From contig NZ_FORA01000008.1 of the NCBI RefSeq assembly GCF_900113875.1, positions 1 to 64,000 of the forward strand: 64,000 nucleotides of DNA. The letters run 5' to 3'. This document shows, one piece after another, positions 1-9,168 of the stretch. The notes beneath the pieces were generated by a model, which saw only the letters and a list, made by a program, of their open reading frames with translations, searched no databases and had not been told where the DNA came from. Source of the stretch: Jannaschia pohangensis (GTDB lineage: Bacteria; Pseudomonadota; Alphaproteobacteria; Rhodobacterales; Rhodobacteraceae). Every line of letters starts with the position of its first letter. Positions within the stretch are counted from its first letter, which is position 1. Position numbers and translations under genes: made by a program.

Positions 1-3000
1 GGAACATCGTCAATGACACCGTGGGGACCATCGACATCGCGGGGAACCTTGATGCCGATATCGACAACAGCGGCACGGTCACCCTTGACGGCGCGACAGC
101 CACGGTCCTGACCGGGGACATCTTCGGGTCGGGCGACGTGACGGCGACGGGTCTTCTGTCGGAAATCGACGGCAGCCTGACATCGGGCGGCACGGTCACC
201 GTCGCCGGCGGCGATGCGCTGGACGTGCGTGACGGCACGACGATCCAGGCGGGCGGCACGCTCGATCTCGACGGCGCGCTGACCAGCGATGTGACGGTCG
301 ACGCCATGGGCGCGGCGCTGATCGACGGCACCGTGACCGGCAGCGTGGAGTCTTCGGGGAATCTCGAACTCGACGGCGGTGTCAGCGCGGATGTGACGGT
401 GCTTGACGGCACCGCAACCCTGGCCGGAACCATTGGCGGGGAATTGGGAGTCGCTGCGGACGGGGTCGTGACGGATACCGGAAACCTCGTGGTGACCGGC
501 CAGATCACCAACGAGGGCGAGATGACCACCGGCGGCAACGTCGACGCGAATGGCGGCTTCGTCAACTCGGGCACCTTCACGGTCGGCGCGATGACCACCA
601 CCACCGCCACCGGCGAGGCCCGCAACACCGATACGGGCATGTTGACCGTTGCCGGGACGCTGTCCGGCGACGGCGCCATCAGCCTCGTGAACGACGGCGC
701 CCTGGACATCGAGGGAACGGGCCTCGTCAACAATTTCACCCTGGTCGACAACGCCGATACCGGCAGCATCACGATGGCAACCGGCGGCGAGATCGCCGCG
801 GACATCGATAGCGAAGGCACACTTGATCTCGACGGCACCGTGACCGGCAGCCTGACGAACCGCGGTTCGGCCGCCGTGGCCGAAATCGGCGGCGACGTCA
901 CTGGCGGCGTGACGAACAGCGACGGGGCGACGCTGACGTTCGACGGAACCTCGATCGTGGGTGGCACGGGTGTGTCCAACACTGCGATCATGGATGTGAC
1001 AGGCACCGTTACCGCCGCGGCCGGCGTGAGCAATACCGGCTCCGGCGACCTGACCGTGGGCGGGGAAGTCGTGGGCAACGTCGAGACCTCGGCCGTTTTC
1101 GCGCTGACGGGCACCGTGACCGGAGACGTCAACGCCACGGCCGGAACGGCTGATCTGGCGGGCAACATCACCGGCAATCTGGATCTGGCCATGGGCGTTG
1201 TCGTCACCCAGACCGGCGTGCTGGACGTCGATGGCACCATCGACAACGACACCACCTTCGTCACCACGGCCAACGTCTTTGCGGGCACCGTCGATACCAG
1301 CGGCAGCTTGACCGTCGACACGGGCGACACGCTCGAGATCACGGGCGTCGGCGGCACTGTCGCGAACACCGGCGCCCTTGTGGTGGCGGGCACGGTTGAC
1401 GGTGATGTCGCTTCGACGGCGGGCTCGGTCGGCCTGACGGGCGCGGTCACCGGCGACCTCGACGTGACCGCAGGCACAGCGACGCTCGAGGGCGACGTGG
1501 GCGGCGATCTGTCCCTGGCGGCGGGTGTCACAGCCACGCAGACCGGCGTGCTCGACGTCGACGGCCTTCTGACCAATGGCACGACCCTGACCACCACCGC
1601 CAACCTGGACGCGGGCGATGTCGATAGCAGCGGCACCCTGACGGTCTCGGGCGGCACAACCCTCGCCATCACGACGCCGACCGGCGAAGTCGGCAACACC
1701 GGCGCACTGACGGTTGCGGGCACTGTGGACGGCGATGTCACATCCTCTGCCGGGTCGGTCGGCCTGACCGGAGAGATCACCGGCAACCTCGACGTGACCG
1801 CAGGCACCGCAACGGTCGAGGGCGACGTGGGCGGCGACCTGTCGCTGGCGGCAGGCGTCACAGCCACGCAGACCGGCGTGCTCGACGTCGACGGGGCCTT
1901 CACCAACGGGACAGCTTTTGTCCTGACGGCGGATGTGGATGCGGGGAGCGCCGTCAACACCGGCACATTGACCGTTGGCGACACGCTGACGTTCGACATC
2001 ACGGATCCGGGCGAAGTTCTGGCCAACTCCGGCACGCTGACGGTTGCGGGCACGGTGGACGGCGATGTCGCTTCGACGGCGGGCTCGGTCGGTCTGACCG
2101 GAGAGATCACCGGCGACCTCGACGTGACCGCAGGCACAGCGACGCTCGAGGGCGACGTGGGCGGCGATCTGTCCCTGGCGGCGGGCGTCACGGCCACGCA
2201 GACTGGGGTGCTCGACGTCGACGGACTTCTGACCAATGGCACGACCCTGACCACCACCGCCAACCTGGACGCGGGCGATGTCGATACCAGCGGCACCCTG
2301 ACGGTCTCGGGCGGCACCACCCTCGCCATCACGACGCCGACCGGCGAAGTCGGCAACACCGGCGCACTGACGGTCGCGGGCACCGTGGACGGCGATGTCA
2401 CCTCCTCTGCCGGATCGGTCGTGCTGACCGGCGCGGTCACCGGCGACCTTGGCGTGACGGCGGGCACCGCCGATGTCGAAGGCACCGTGGGCGGCGACCT
2501 GTCGCTGTCGGCGGGTGTCACGGCGACGCAGACCGGCACGCTGGACGTGGATGGCGCGTTCGACAACGACACGACCTTCACCACCACCGCCAATGTGGAC
2601 GCAGGCAGCGTCGACAGCAGCGGTGCCCTGACCATCAACGGCCCCCACACGCTGACGATCACCGATCCGGCGGGCGCGCTTGCCAACAGCGGCGCGCTGA
2701 CGGTTGCGGGCATCGTCGACGGCGATGTCTCGTCGACGGGCGGGTCGGTGGCGCTGACGGGCACCGTGACCGGCGACCTGGGCGTGACGGGCGGGTCGGC
2801 CAGCCTCGCGGGCGACGTCGACGGCGACCTGTCCCTGGGCGCGGGCGTTGCGGTCACCCAGACCGGCGCGCTCGACGTCGATGGTGCGCTCGATAATGAC
2901 ACGACCCTTGTCACCACGGCGAACGTGGATGCGGGTTCGGTCGACAACAGCGGGGCTTTGACCGTCTCGGACGGCACCACCCTTCTGGTCACCGATCCTG

Positions 3001-6000
3001 CGGGCGTGGTGCTGAGCACCGGCGCCCTGACCGTGGGCACGACCGGCGAGATTGTCGGAGACACGGACGTTCAGGCCGGCACGGCGACGGTCGATGGCCG
3101 GATCGACGGCGATCTCGATACCGCTGGCACCACCGCAGTTGCCGGCACCGTCACGGGCGACCTGAACTCGACCGGCGGCAGTCTGGCGCTGACCGGCAGC
3201 GTCGACCAATCGGTCACGATCACAGGCGGCACCGCGACACTCGCGGGCAACATCGGAACCGATCTGTCGATCCAGAATGCCGGCGCATCCACGTCGGGTG
3301 ATCTGGTCGTGGGCGACGCCGTGACCACCATCGGCACGGGGAGCCTGACCGTCGGCAACCGCCTCGATGCGCAGAGCGTCACCAACGGGGGCACCCTCGC
3401 CGTGACCGGCGGCACCGTTGTCGCCGTCAGCGATGTGACCAGCAGCGGCATCTTGACCGTGGACGGGGCCAGCAGCGTGACGGCCGCGACCGTGACGAAC
3501 ACGGGAATGGCCGACATCGACGGCAGCGTGACCGCCACGACCCTGACCAACGACGGGATGACGCTCGACTTCTCGGGCAACCTGACAGGCGACTTGACCA
3601 ACCAGAGCGGGACGACTGTGCTGGAGGCAGGCGCCACGATTTCGGGCAACACCGCGAACGAAGACCAGATGAGCGTCACCGGCCTCGCCACCGCGAATGG
3701 CAACTTTGCCAACCGGGGCGACCTTGTCATCGACGGAGCCGGAACGCTCGTCACCGCAGAGCTGTCGAACGAGGCGGGAACGCTCGACCTCGACGGCGCG
3801 CTGACGGGCCTGCTCGACAATGACGCGACCGCCAATGTTGCGGGCAGCGTGTCGGGCGCAATCGACAACAGCGGCACGCTGACGGTCGACGGCTCGGCAA
3901 GTGCGGCAACCGTCACCACCAGCGGGACCTTCGCCATCGACGCAGGCGCGGACTTGACCACGGCCACCCTGCGCGTGACCAACGGGACGGCGGCCCTGAA
4001 CGGGGATCTGGACGGCGACCTGATCAACGAGGTCGGCGGCGAAGCCACCGTGGTCGGTAACGTCAGCGGCACCGCGGTCAACCGGGGGGATCTGACCGTT
4101 GCCGGGACCGGGTCCATCGACGGCGATGTCCTGAATGCCGTCGGTGGCGTCATGACGTCGGCGGGAACGATCGGCGACGGCGACGACACCTTTACCAACC
4201 GGGGCACGGCCACCCTGACGGGCGGGTCCGTCAACGGCGCGTTCGACAATCTGGCGATGTCCGGTGTCGTGGATGTGACGGGAACCCTGGGCGTCTCGGG
4301 GATCATCACGAACTCGGGCATCTTCGATGTGACGGGCGGGACCCTGACCTTCGGCAGCCTCGTCAACAACGAGATCCTGACCGTTGGCGTGGCCGCGCGG
4401 ACAGCGGGCGGCACGATCACCAACCTCGACAGGCTGAATGTCGCGGGCGAGGTGGGCAACAACGTCATCAACACCGGCAGCATCGTGACGGCCGACGGCG
4501 CGATCTTCAGCGGCGGCCTGTTTCAGGACGGCACTCTCTCGGCTTCGGGCGACCTTTTCCTGAGCGGCGGGACGACCTTCGCAGCCGGGTCGGTGACCAG
4601 CCTTCGGCAGGACTCGGCGACGTATAGCGTGCTGGACGTCACCGGGCCGCTCAACATCGACAACGCCACGCTCCAGTTCGACATCGACCTGAGCGACGGC
4701 TCCGGGGGTGGTGCCGGCGGGATCCATTCCGACTTCCTGCGGGTGCGGGGCGGGGCGCTGACCGGCGAAGTGACGCTGTCCTTCGGTGTGCAGGGCATCC
4801 CGGGTGCGCTCAACGCCGCGGGGATTCTGGTGATCGACGCCGATGACGGTTTCGCCAACTCCTATACCTTCAACCCCGAAGTCGTCGCGGGCTTCGGCGC
4901 GCTTGTCTACCGGCTCGAAGCGCGGGGCGAGGACACCTTCGTCGTCAGCGCCGTGAACCCGGCTGTGGGCGGTCTGTCGGGCACGATCAGCCTGACGCAG
5001 TCCCTGATCGGGCAGGTGGTGAACCGCCCGAGCTCGCCCTTCGTGAGCGCACTTGTGGCCCCGGACGGCGACGCCTGCAGCATCGGCGCCTGGAGCCGCG
5101 TGATCGGTGGTAGCGCGAATGCGAACGGCGGCGTCAACAGCTCGCTCGGCAGCTTCAGCAACGCGCTCGAGGCGACTTATGGGGGTCTGCAACTTGGCGC
5201 CGACTTCGGCTGCGTCGACGGCGGCCTGGCCGGGTTCGACGTCACCTATGGCGCAACGGCCGGTTATACGACCGGCACGGTCGCTCAGAACGTCTTCGGG
5301 TTCGATCCGGTGACCGGCACGATCGATCCGAGCCAGATCACGGCGACGATCGCGAATGACTTCGGCCAAAGCTATGCCGCGCTCTATGTCGCTGCGGCCA
5401 AGGGCCCGTTCGTTGCCGACCTGCAGTACCGGATCGAAAAGACGTCGTTCAACCTCAGCACGGAAAGCTTCGTGCCCGGTGGCGGTGTCGGCGTTCTCGA
5501 TCAGGACTTCGACAGTGACGGTCAGACACTCAGCGGTTCGGTCAGCTATGTTCTGCCCTTCGGTCCGGAAAACGCCGGTTGGGTATTTGTGCCGACGGCC
5601 GGTTTCGCCTTCTCGAAGCTGAGCACCGAAGACGTTCAGTTCGCCGGCGGCGGTCGCGTCACGTTCGAGGACACGCAAACCGAGATCGGGTTCGTCGGGG
5701 CCAGCCTTGCCCGGACCCAGATCGCCCCCGACGAGCGCAGCGCGCTGACCTACTTCGGGACGGCCACCTACTACGGTGATTTCTCGGATGATCTGAATTC
5801 CACGTTCTTCGACGGGGTCGGCGGATCGGAAGCCGTATCGGTCCAGAATCTGGGCGATTACAGCGAAGTCAGCGTGGGCCTCAACTACGTGCGGATCCTC
5901 AACGAAGGTCAGGTCGGACCGGCCCGGCAGTTGAACGGCTCCGTCCGTCTCGATGGCCGTCTGTCCGACCGCCTCGACAGCGTCGGCATCACCGCGCAGG

Positions 6001-6017
6001 TCCGCCTGCAGTTCTAG
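1..6017 (+). CDS. Autotransporter adhesin, type Va, 5' truncated by the window edge
   Basis: The reading frame is open from the window edge; the GTG at 21 is only the first start codon inside the window, so signal peptide and N-terminus lie upstream. About 1690 residues of passenger consist of short beta-helix-like units with recurring patterns such as LTVAGTVDGDV and NSGTLTV, rich in Gly, Thr, Val, Asp and Asn. The last ~310 residues form an outer-membrane beta-barrel with alternating aromatic strands and a C-terminal Phe (VRLQF), as BAM substrates require. Only two Cys are evident, near the passenger/barrel junction (GDACS, FGCVDG). No lysine occurs before about residue 1794. The product should be a secreted or surface-displayed fibre, probably an adhesin. 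Passenger function is inferred from architecture only. It lies just upstream of the T6SS genes on the same strand but is separated from them by a hairpin. Confidence 0.9.
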   Translation, partial: NIVNDTVGTIDIAGNLDADIDNSGTVTLDGATATVLTGDIFGSGDVTATGLLSEIDGSLTSGGTVTVAGGDALDVRDGTTIQAGGTLDLDGALTSDVTVDAMGAALIDGTVTGSVESSGNLELDGGVSADVTVLDGTATLAGTIGGELGVAADGVVTDTGNLVVTGQITNEGEMTTGGNVDANGGFVNSGTFTVGAMTTTTATGEARNTDTGMLTVAGTLSGDGAISLVNDGALDIEGTGLVNNFTLVDNADTGSITMATGGEIAADIDSEGTLDLDGTVTGSLTNRGSAAVAEIGGDVTGGVTNSDGATLTFDGTSIVGGTGVSNTAIMDVTGTVTAAAGVSNTGSGDLTVGGEVVGNVETSAVFALTGTVTGDVNATAGTADLAGNITGNLDLAMGVVVTQTGVLDVDGTIDNDTTFVTTANVFAGTVDTSGSLTVDTGDTLEITGVGGTVANTGALVVAGTVDGDVASTAGSVGLTGAVTGDLDVTAGTATLEGDVGGDLSLAAGVTATQTGVLDVDGLLTNGTTLTTTANLDAGDVDSSGTLTVSGGTTLAITTPTGEVGNTGALTVAGTVDGDVTSSAGSVGLTGEITGNLDVTAGTATVEGDVGGDLSLAAGVTATQTGVLDVDGAFTNGTAFVLTADVDAGSAVNTGTLTVGDTLTFDITDPGEVLANSGTLTVAGTVDGDVASTAGSVGLTGEITGDLDVTAGTATLEGDVGGDLSLAAGVTATQTGVLDVDGLLTNGTTLTTTANLDAGDVDTSGTLTVSGGTTLAITTPTGEVGNTGALTVAGTVDGDVTSSAGSVVLTGAVTGDLGVTAGTADVEGTVGGDLSLSAGVTATQTGTLDVDGAFDNDTTFTTTANVDAGSVDSSGALTINGPHTLTITDPAGALANSGALTVAGIVDGDVSSTGGSVALTGTVTGDLGVTGGSASLAGDVDGDLSLGAGVAVTQTGALDVDGALDNDTTLVTTANVDAGSVDNSGALTVSDGTTLLVTDPAGVVLSTGALTVGTTGEIVGDTDVQAGTATVDGRIDGDLDTAGTTAVAGTVTGDLNSTGGSLALTGSVDQSVTITGGTATLAGNIGTDLSIQNAGASTSGDLVVGDAVTTIGTGSLTVGNRLDAQSVTNGGTLAVTGGTVVAVSDVTSSGILTVDGASSVTAATVTNTGMADIDGSVTATTLTNDGMTLDFSGNLTGDLTNQSGTTVLEAGATISGNTANEDQMSVTGLATANGNFANRGDLVIDGAGTLVTAELSNEAGTLDLDGALTGLLDNDATANVAGSVSGAIDNSGTLTVDGSASAATVTTSGTFAIDAGADLTTATLRVTNGTAALNGDLDGDLINEVGGEATVVGNVSGTAVNRGDLTVAGTGSIDGDVLNAVGGVMTSAGTIGDGDDTFTNRGTATLTGGSVNGAFDNLAMSGVVDVTGTLGVSGIITNSGIFDVTGGTLTFGSLVNNEILTVGVAARTAGGTITNLDRLNVAGEVGNNVINTGSIVTADGAIFSGGLFQDGTLSASGDLFLSGGTTFAAGSVTSLRQDSATYSVLDVTGPLNIDNATLQFDIDLSDGSGGGAGGIHSDFLRVRGGALTGEVTLSFGVQGIPGALNAAGILVIDADDGFANSYTFNPEVVAGFGALVYRLEARGEDTFVVSAVNPAVGGLSGTISLTQSLIGQVVNRPSSPFVSALVAPDGDACSIGAWSRVIGGSANANGGVNSSLGSFSNALEATYGGLQLGADFGCVDGGLAGFDVTYGATAGYTTGTVAQNVFGFDPVTGTIDPSQITATIANDFGQSYAALYVAAAKGPFVADLQYRIEKTSFNLSTESFVPGGGVGVLDQDFDSDGQTLSGSVSYVLPFGPENAGWVFVPTAGFAFSKLSTEDVQFAGGGRVTFEDTQTEIGFVGASLARTQIAPDERSALTYFGTATYYGDFSDDLNSTFFDGVGGSEAVSVQNLGDYSEVSVGLNYVRILNEGQVGPARQLNGSVRLDGRLSDRLDSVGITAQVRLQF
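1386..3035 (+). repeat. Five in-frame 330-bp tandem repeats in the autotransporter passenger
   Basis: The motif GCGGGCAC(G/T)GT(G/T)GACGG recurs at 1386, 1716, 2046, 2376 and, more diverged, 2706: an exact 330-bp (110-codon) period. Copies 1 and 3 share the segment reading ASTAGSVGLTG, while copies 2 and 4 read TSSAGSV. This indicates that a two-unit 660-bp block (1386-2045) was duplicated (2046-2705) after the single unit first duplicated. Units before and after are degenerate versions of the same theme. Confidence 0.85.
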
Positions 6018-6030
6018 AACCCATGGCCCG

Positions 6031-6060
6031 GGTCGGGGGTGGTCTTGACCCCCCTCGACC
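6031..6060 (+). terminator. Hairpin between autotransporter and tssK
   Basis: A GGTCGGGGGT arm faces ACCCCCCTCGACC across the loop GGTCTTG, giving a strong GC stem with a small bulge 14 bases after the autotransporter stop. No U-run follows, so a Rho-independent role is uncertain. It probably marks the end of the autotransporter transcription unit. Confidence 0.4.
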
Positions 6061-6123
6061 GGGGCCGCATGGTTTGGACAGACCCCCCGGACGCGGTTCG
6101 GGGACGCGACGAAAGGCGGAACG

Positions 6124-7455
6124 ATGTCCTGGTTCAGCAAGGTCGCCTGGCAGGAAGGGCTGTTTCTGCAGCCGCAGCACCTGCAACAGGCCGACCGCTA
6201 TCACGAAGCTCAGCTCAGGGCGCGCACCGCCTTGGCCACGCCCTATCCCTGGGGTCTGGTCGAGATGAAGATCGACCGGGATCTGGCCCAACAGGGCAAA
6301 CTCGGCCTGCGCGCCGCCGTGGGCATCATGCCCGACGGCACGCCCTTCGATGCGCCCGGCGTGTCGCCCTTGCCCGACCCGATCCCCGTGCCCGACGATG
6401 CCGCCGGCCTGACGGTCTGGCTGTCGCTGCCTGACGTGTCGGTCAGCGGCCGCGAAGTCGGCATGGGGCAGGGGGCCGACGCGACCCGCTGGAAGATCGC
6501 GCCCGAAACGGTGGTCGACAACGCCGCCTCGGGACGGATCGAACAGAGCCTGGAACTGGCCCATCCCCGGCTGGAGCTGTCGCTGCGCAAGACGCCCCGG
6601 ACCGGATACCAATGCCTGCCGCTGGCGCGCATCGCCGAGGTGCGCAACGGCATCGTGGCCTTCGACGACACGGTGCCGCCCACGGCGCTGACGCTGGATG
6701 TGCATCCTGTCTACCTCGGATACCTGAGCCGTGTGATCGGCTGGATCGAGGGCAAGCTGGATGCGCTGTCCCGCTATGCCTCGGACCCGTCGTCGGGCGG
6801 CGGGATGCAGGCGACCGACTATCTGATGCTCATGGTTCTGAACCGCGAATTGCCGGCTCTGCGCCACTTCGCCTCCAGCAAGGTGATCCATCCCGAACGC
6901 CTGTTCGAGCGTCTGGTATCGCTGGCCGGCGAGTTGGCCACCTTCGATCAGGGCGAACGCCGCGCCGCCGATTATGCCGCCTATGACCACGATGACGCCA
7001 AGACGGTCTTCGGCCCGGTCGTGGCCGACATCCAGCGTCTGCTGGCCCGCGACGTGGGACGTGCCGTGCGTTTGCCGCTGCGCGAGGTGCGCCAGGGCAG
7101 CTATGCCGCCATCGTCAACGATCGCCAGCTGTTCGCCAGTGCGACCTTCGTGGTCGAGGTGGGGGCGAACCTGCCGCTCACCCAGATCCAGGCGCAGTTC
7201 CCGCAGCTCTGCAAGGTCGGCCCGTCGACGCGGATGAAAGAGATCATCAACAACAACCTGCCGGGTGTGGGGCTGGTCCATCTGCCGAACCCGCCGCGCC
7301 ACATTCGCGTGGTCGCCAGCAAGGTCTATTTCGTGTTCGACAAATCAACCGATCTGTGGCGCGAATTCAGCGTGGCGCCGGCGGTCGGAATGCACTTTGC
7401 GGGCACCTGGCCCGACCTGCGACTGGAACTCTGGGCCGTACCGGACAACCTGTGA
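6124..7455 (+). CDS. tssK: T6SS baseplate protein TssK
   Basis: 443 residues, the usual TssK length. The N-terminus MSWFSKVAWQEGLFLQPQH is the family hallmark (W-x-EG-x-FL-x-PQHLQ), and the C-terminal part (VGLVHLPNPPRHIRV, then YFVFDK near the end) also fits. TssK is the trimeric baseplate subunit that docks the sheath/tube baseplate onto the TssL/TssM inner-membrane complex. The start is supported by the purine-rich AAGGCGGAACG just before the ATG. It begins a run of six co-oriented genes through ppkA; tssL follows after 36 bp. No truncation is visible. Confidence 0.95.
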   Translation: MSWFSKVAWQEGLFLQPQHLQQADRYHEAQLRARTALATPYPWGLVEMKIDRDLAQQGKLGLRAAVGIMPDGTPFDAPGVSPLPDPIPVPDDAAGLTVWLSLPDVSVSGREVGMGQGADATRWKIAPETVVDNAASGRIEQSLELAHPRLELSLRKTPRTGYQCLPLARIAEVRNGIVAFDDTVPPTALTLDVHPVYLGYLSRVIGWIEGKLDALSRYASDPSSGGGMQATDYLMLMVLNRELPALRHFASSKVIHPERLFERLVSLAGELATFDQGERRAADYAAYDHDDAKTVFGPVVADIQRLLARDVGRAVRLPLREVRQGSYAAIVNDRQLFASATFVVEVGANLPLTQIQAQFPQLCKVGPSTRMKEIINNNLPGVGLVHLPNPPRHIRVVASKVYFVFDKSTDLWREFSVAPAVGMHFAGTWPDLRLELWAVPDNL

Positions 7456-7491
7456 CGACGACAACCGCTGCACCATCGAGGGGGACGACCC

Positions 7492-9168
7492 ATGGCCGGG
7501 CCTGACGACGACAAGGACCGCACCGTCTTCGGGCAACCGTTGCCCAAGCCCGGTGACGCGCCCCGTGCCGTGCCCCGTCCGGGTGCCGGGGCACCCCCTG
7601 CGGGGGGTGGCGACAGGACCGTGATCGGAGGCGCCCTGCCGCCGGGGCCGGGTGGCGTTCGCTCGGCCGGTGGGCCCCCTGCCGAAGACACCTGGCTCGG
7701 CGGGGCCTTGCCGCCCGCCGGCGGGGGTGCTTATCCGCCGCAGGGTCAGGGGAATACCTGGGCGCCGCAGCAGCCGTACCCTCCGCAGGCGCAGCCCTAT
7801 CCGCCGCCGCATCAGCCCTATCCGTCCCAACCCCAACCCTACGGTCAGCCCGCGCCCTTCGGCGGCGCGCAGTCCAACAACGGGATGTTCCCCGAACTGG
7901 CGCAGCAGCAGGCCGCGCCGCAGCGCGTCGCTCCGCGCATCTCTCTCGAGGCGGCGCTGAAGCCCTCGGGCCTTGCGCAGACCGCCGTGCGCAACGCCAT
8001 CGTGCGCGCGGCCAGCGACATGCTGATCCTGCTCGGACGTCTGCGCACCGGCCTGGTCGAGATGCAGAGCCAGCCGCTCCTGGAACATACCGCCCGCGAA
8101 ATCGACCGGTTCGAACGGCGCGCGCTCGAAAGCGGTGTCGCGCCGCAGGACGCGGAGTTGGCGAAATACGCGCTGGCCGCGACCGCCGACGATATCGTCC
8201 AGAACCTGCCGGGCACCGACCGGGGGGCCTGGCTGCAATACGGGATGTCCGCGCGGTTCTTCGAGGATCGCTCCTCGGGCGTGAACTTCTTTCGCAGGCT
8301 CGAAGACGCGATGCGCGCGCCCGGCCAGCGTTATGAGGTGCTGGAGCTGATGCTGATCTGCCTGCAACTGGGGTTCGAAGGTCAGTATCGCACCGGTGCC
8401 GGCGGCGCGGTCGAGTTGCAACGCGGACGTGCTGCGCTCTACGAGACGCTGCGCCGTGTCGTGACCCGCCCCGGCGACGACATTTCCGTCACCTGGGAGG
8501 CCGTGCCGCTCGGCAAGCGTCGCCGCTATGGCGGGCTGCCGGTCTGGGTGGTCATGGCCATCGCCGCCGGCATGGTCGTGGCGCTGTTCCTGACGCTCTC
8601 GACCCTGCTCAACCAGCAGGGCGCGGCGGTGCAATCGGGCGTCATCGCCCTGCATCAGGGTCAACCCGCGATCACCATCGAACGCCCCGCCGCCTTCGTG
8701 CCGCTGGCCACGCCCGAGACGACACAGCTGCAACGCATCCGCGACGCCCTCGCCCCCGAGATCGCCTCGGGCGAGCTGGATGTCGGGACGCTCAACGACT
8801 TCATCTATGTGCGCCTTGGCGATGTGCTGCGCTTCGGGTCGGGCAGCGACCGCCTCGACGGCGATTTCACACCGCTGGCCAATCGGATCCTCGCGGCCGT
8901 GAACGCCGAGGAAGGCGAGGTCCGCGTCGTCGGCCACACCGACAGCATTCCGCCGAACGGACGCGGGGCCTTCAAGACCAACGAGGAACTGTCGATCGCC
9001 CGCGCCATCACCGTGCGCGACATCCTGGCCCAGGGGATCGACGACCCCGACCGGCTGGAGGTGGAGGGCAAGGGCTCGGTCGATCCCATCGGCGACAACA
9101 CGACGCCCGAGGGCCGCGCGCTCAACCGCAGGGTCGAAATCCTGATCCGGAAGGAAGCCATCCAATGA
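7492..9168 (+). CDS. tssL: T6SS inner-membrane protein TssL with OmpA-like domain and Thr-motif N-terminal tail
   Basis: 558 residues, an extended TssL. Residues 1-140 are a disordered Gly/Pro/Gln-rich cytoplasmic tail with three similar motifs, DRTVFGQPLP (Thr11), DRTVIGGALP (Thr43) and DTWLGGALP (Thr67). Residues ~140-345 are the DotU/TssL domain; ~349-372 a single transmembrane helix; ~435-558 an OmpA/MotB-like peptidoglycan-binding domain (GHTDSIPPNG, then NRRVEILI). TssL links TssM to the baseplate and, in this extended form, to the cell wall. In Agrobacterium tumefaciens, PpkA phosphorylates Thr14 in the TssL tail and Fha binds it; the motifs here sit in the equivalent place, so phospho-control is inferred. 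The stop overlaps the tssM start (ATGA), which suggests translational coupling. Confidence 0.95.
   Translation: MAGPDDDKDRTVFGQPLPKPGDAPRAVPRPGAGAPPAGGGDRTVIGGALPPGPGGVRSAGGPPAEDTWLGGALPPAGGGAYPPQGQGNTWAPQQPYPPQAQPYPPPHQPYPSQPQPYGQPAPFGGAQSNNGMFPELAQQQAAPQRVAPRISLEAALKPSGLAQTAVRNAIVRAASDMLILLGRLRTGLVEMQSQPLLEHTAREIDRFERRALESGVAPQDAELAKYALAATADDIVQNLPGTDRGAWLQYGMSARFFEDRSSGVNFFRRLEDAMRAPGQRYEVLELMLICLQLGFEGQYRTGAGGAVELQRGRAALYETLRRVVTRPGDDISVTWEAVPLGKRRRYGGLPVWVVMAIAAGMVVALFLTLSTLLNQQGAAVQSGVIALHQGQPAITIERPAAFVPLATPETTQLQRIRDALAPEIASGELDVGTLNDFIYVRLGDVLRFGSGSDRLDGDFTPLANRILAAVNAEEGEVRVVGHTDSIPPNGRGAFKTNEELSIARAITVRDILAQGIDDPDRLEVEGKGSVDPIGDNTTPEGRALNRRVEILIRKEAIQ

Noticed and set aside
3071-4483. 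470-residue open frame antisense to the autotransporter
   Set aside because: Pro/Ser/Val/Arg-rich mirror of a repetitive GC-rich gene; no ribosome site or domain. The long frame follows from codon bias.
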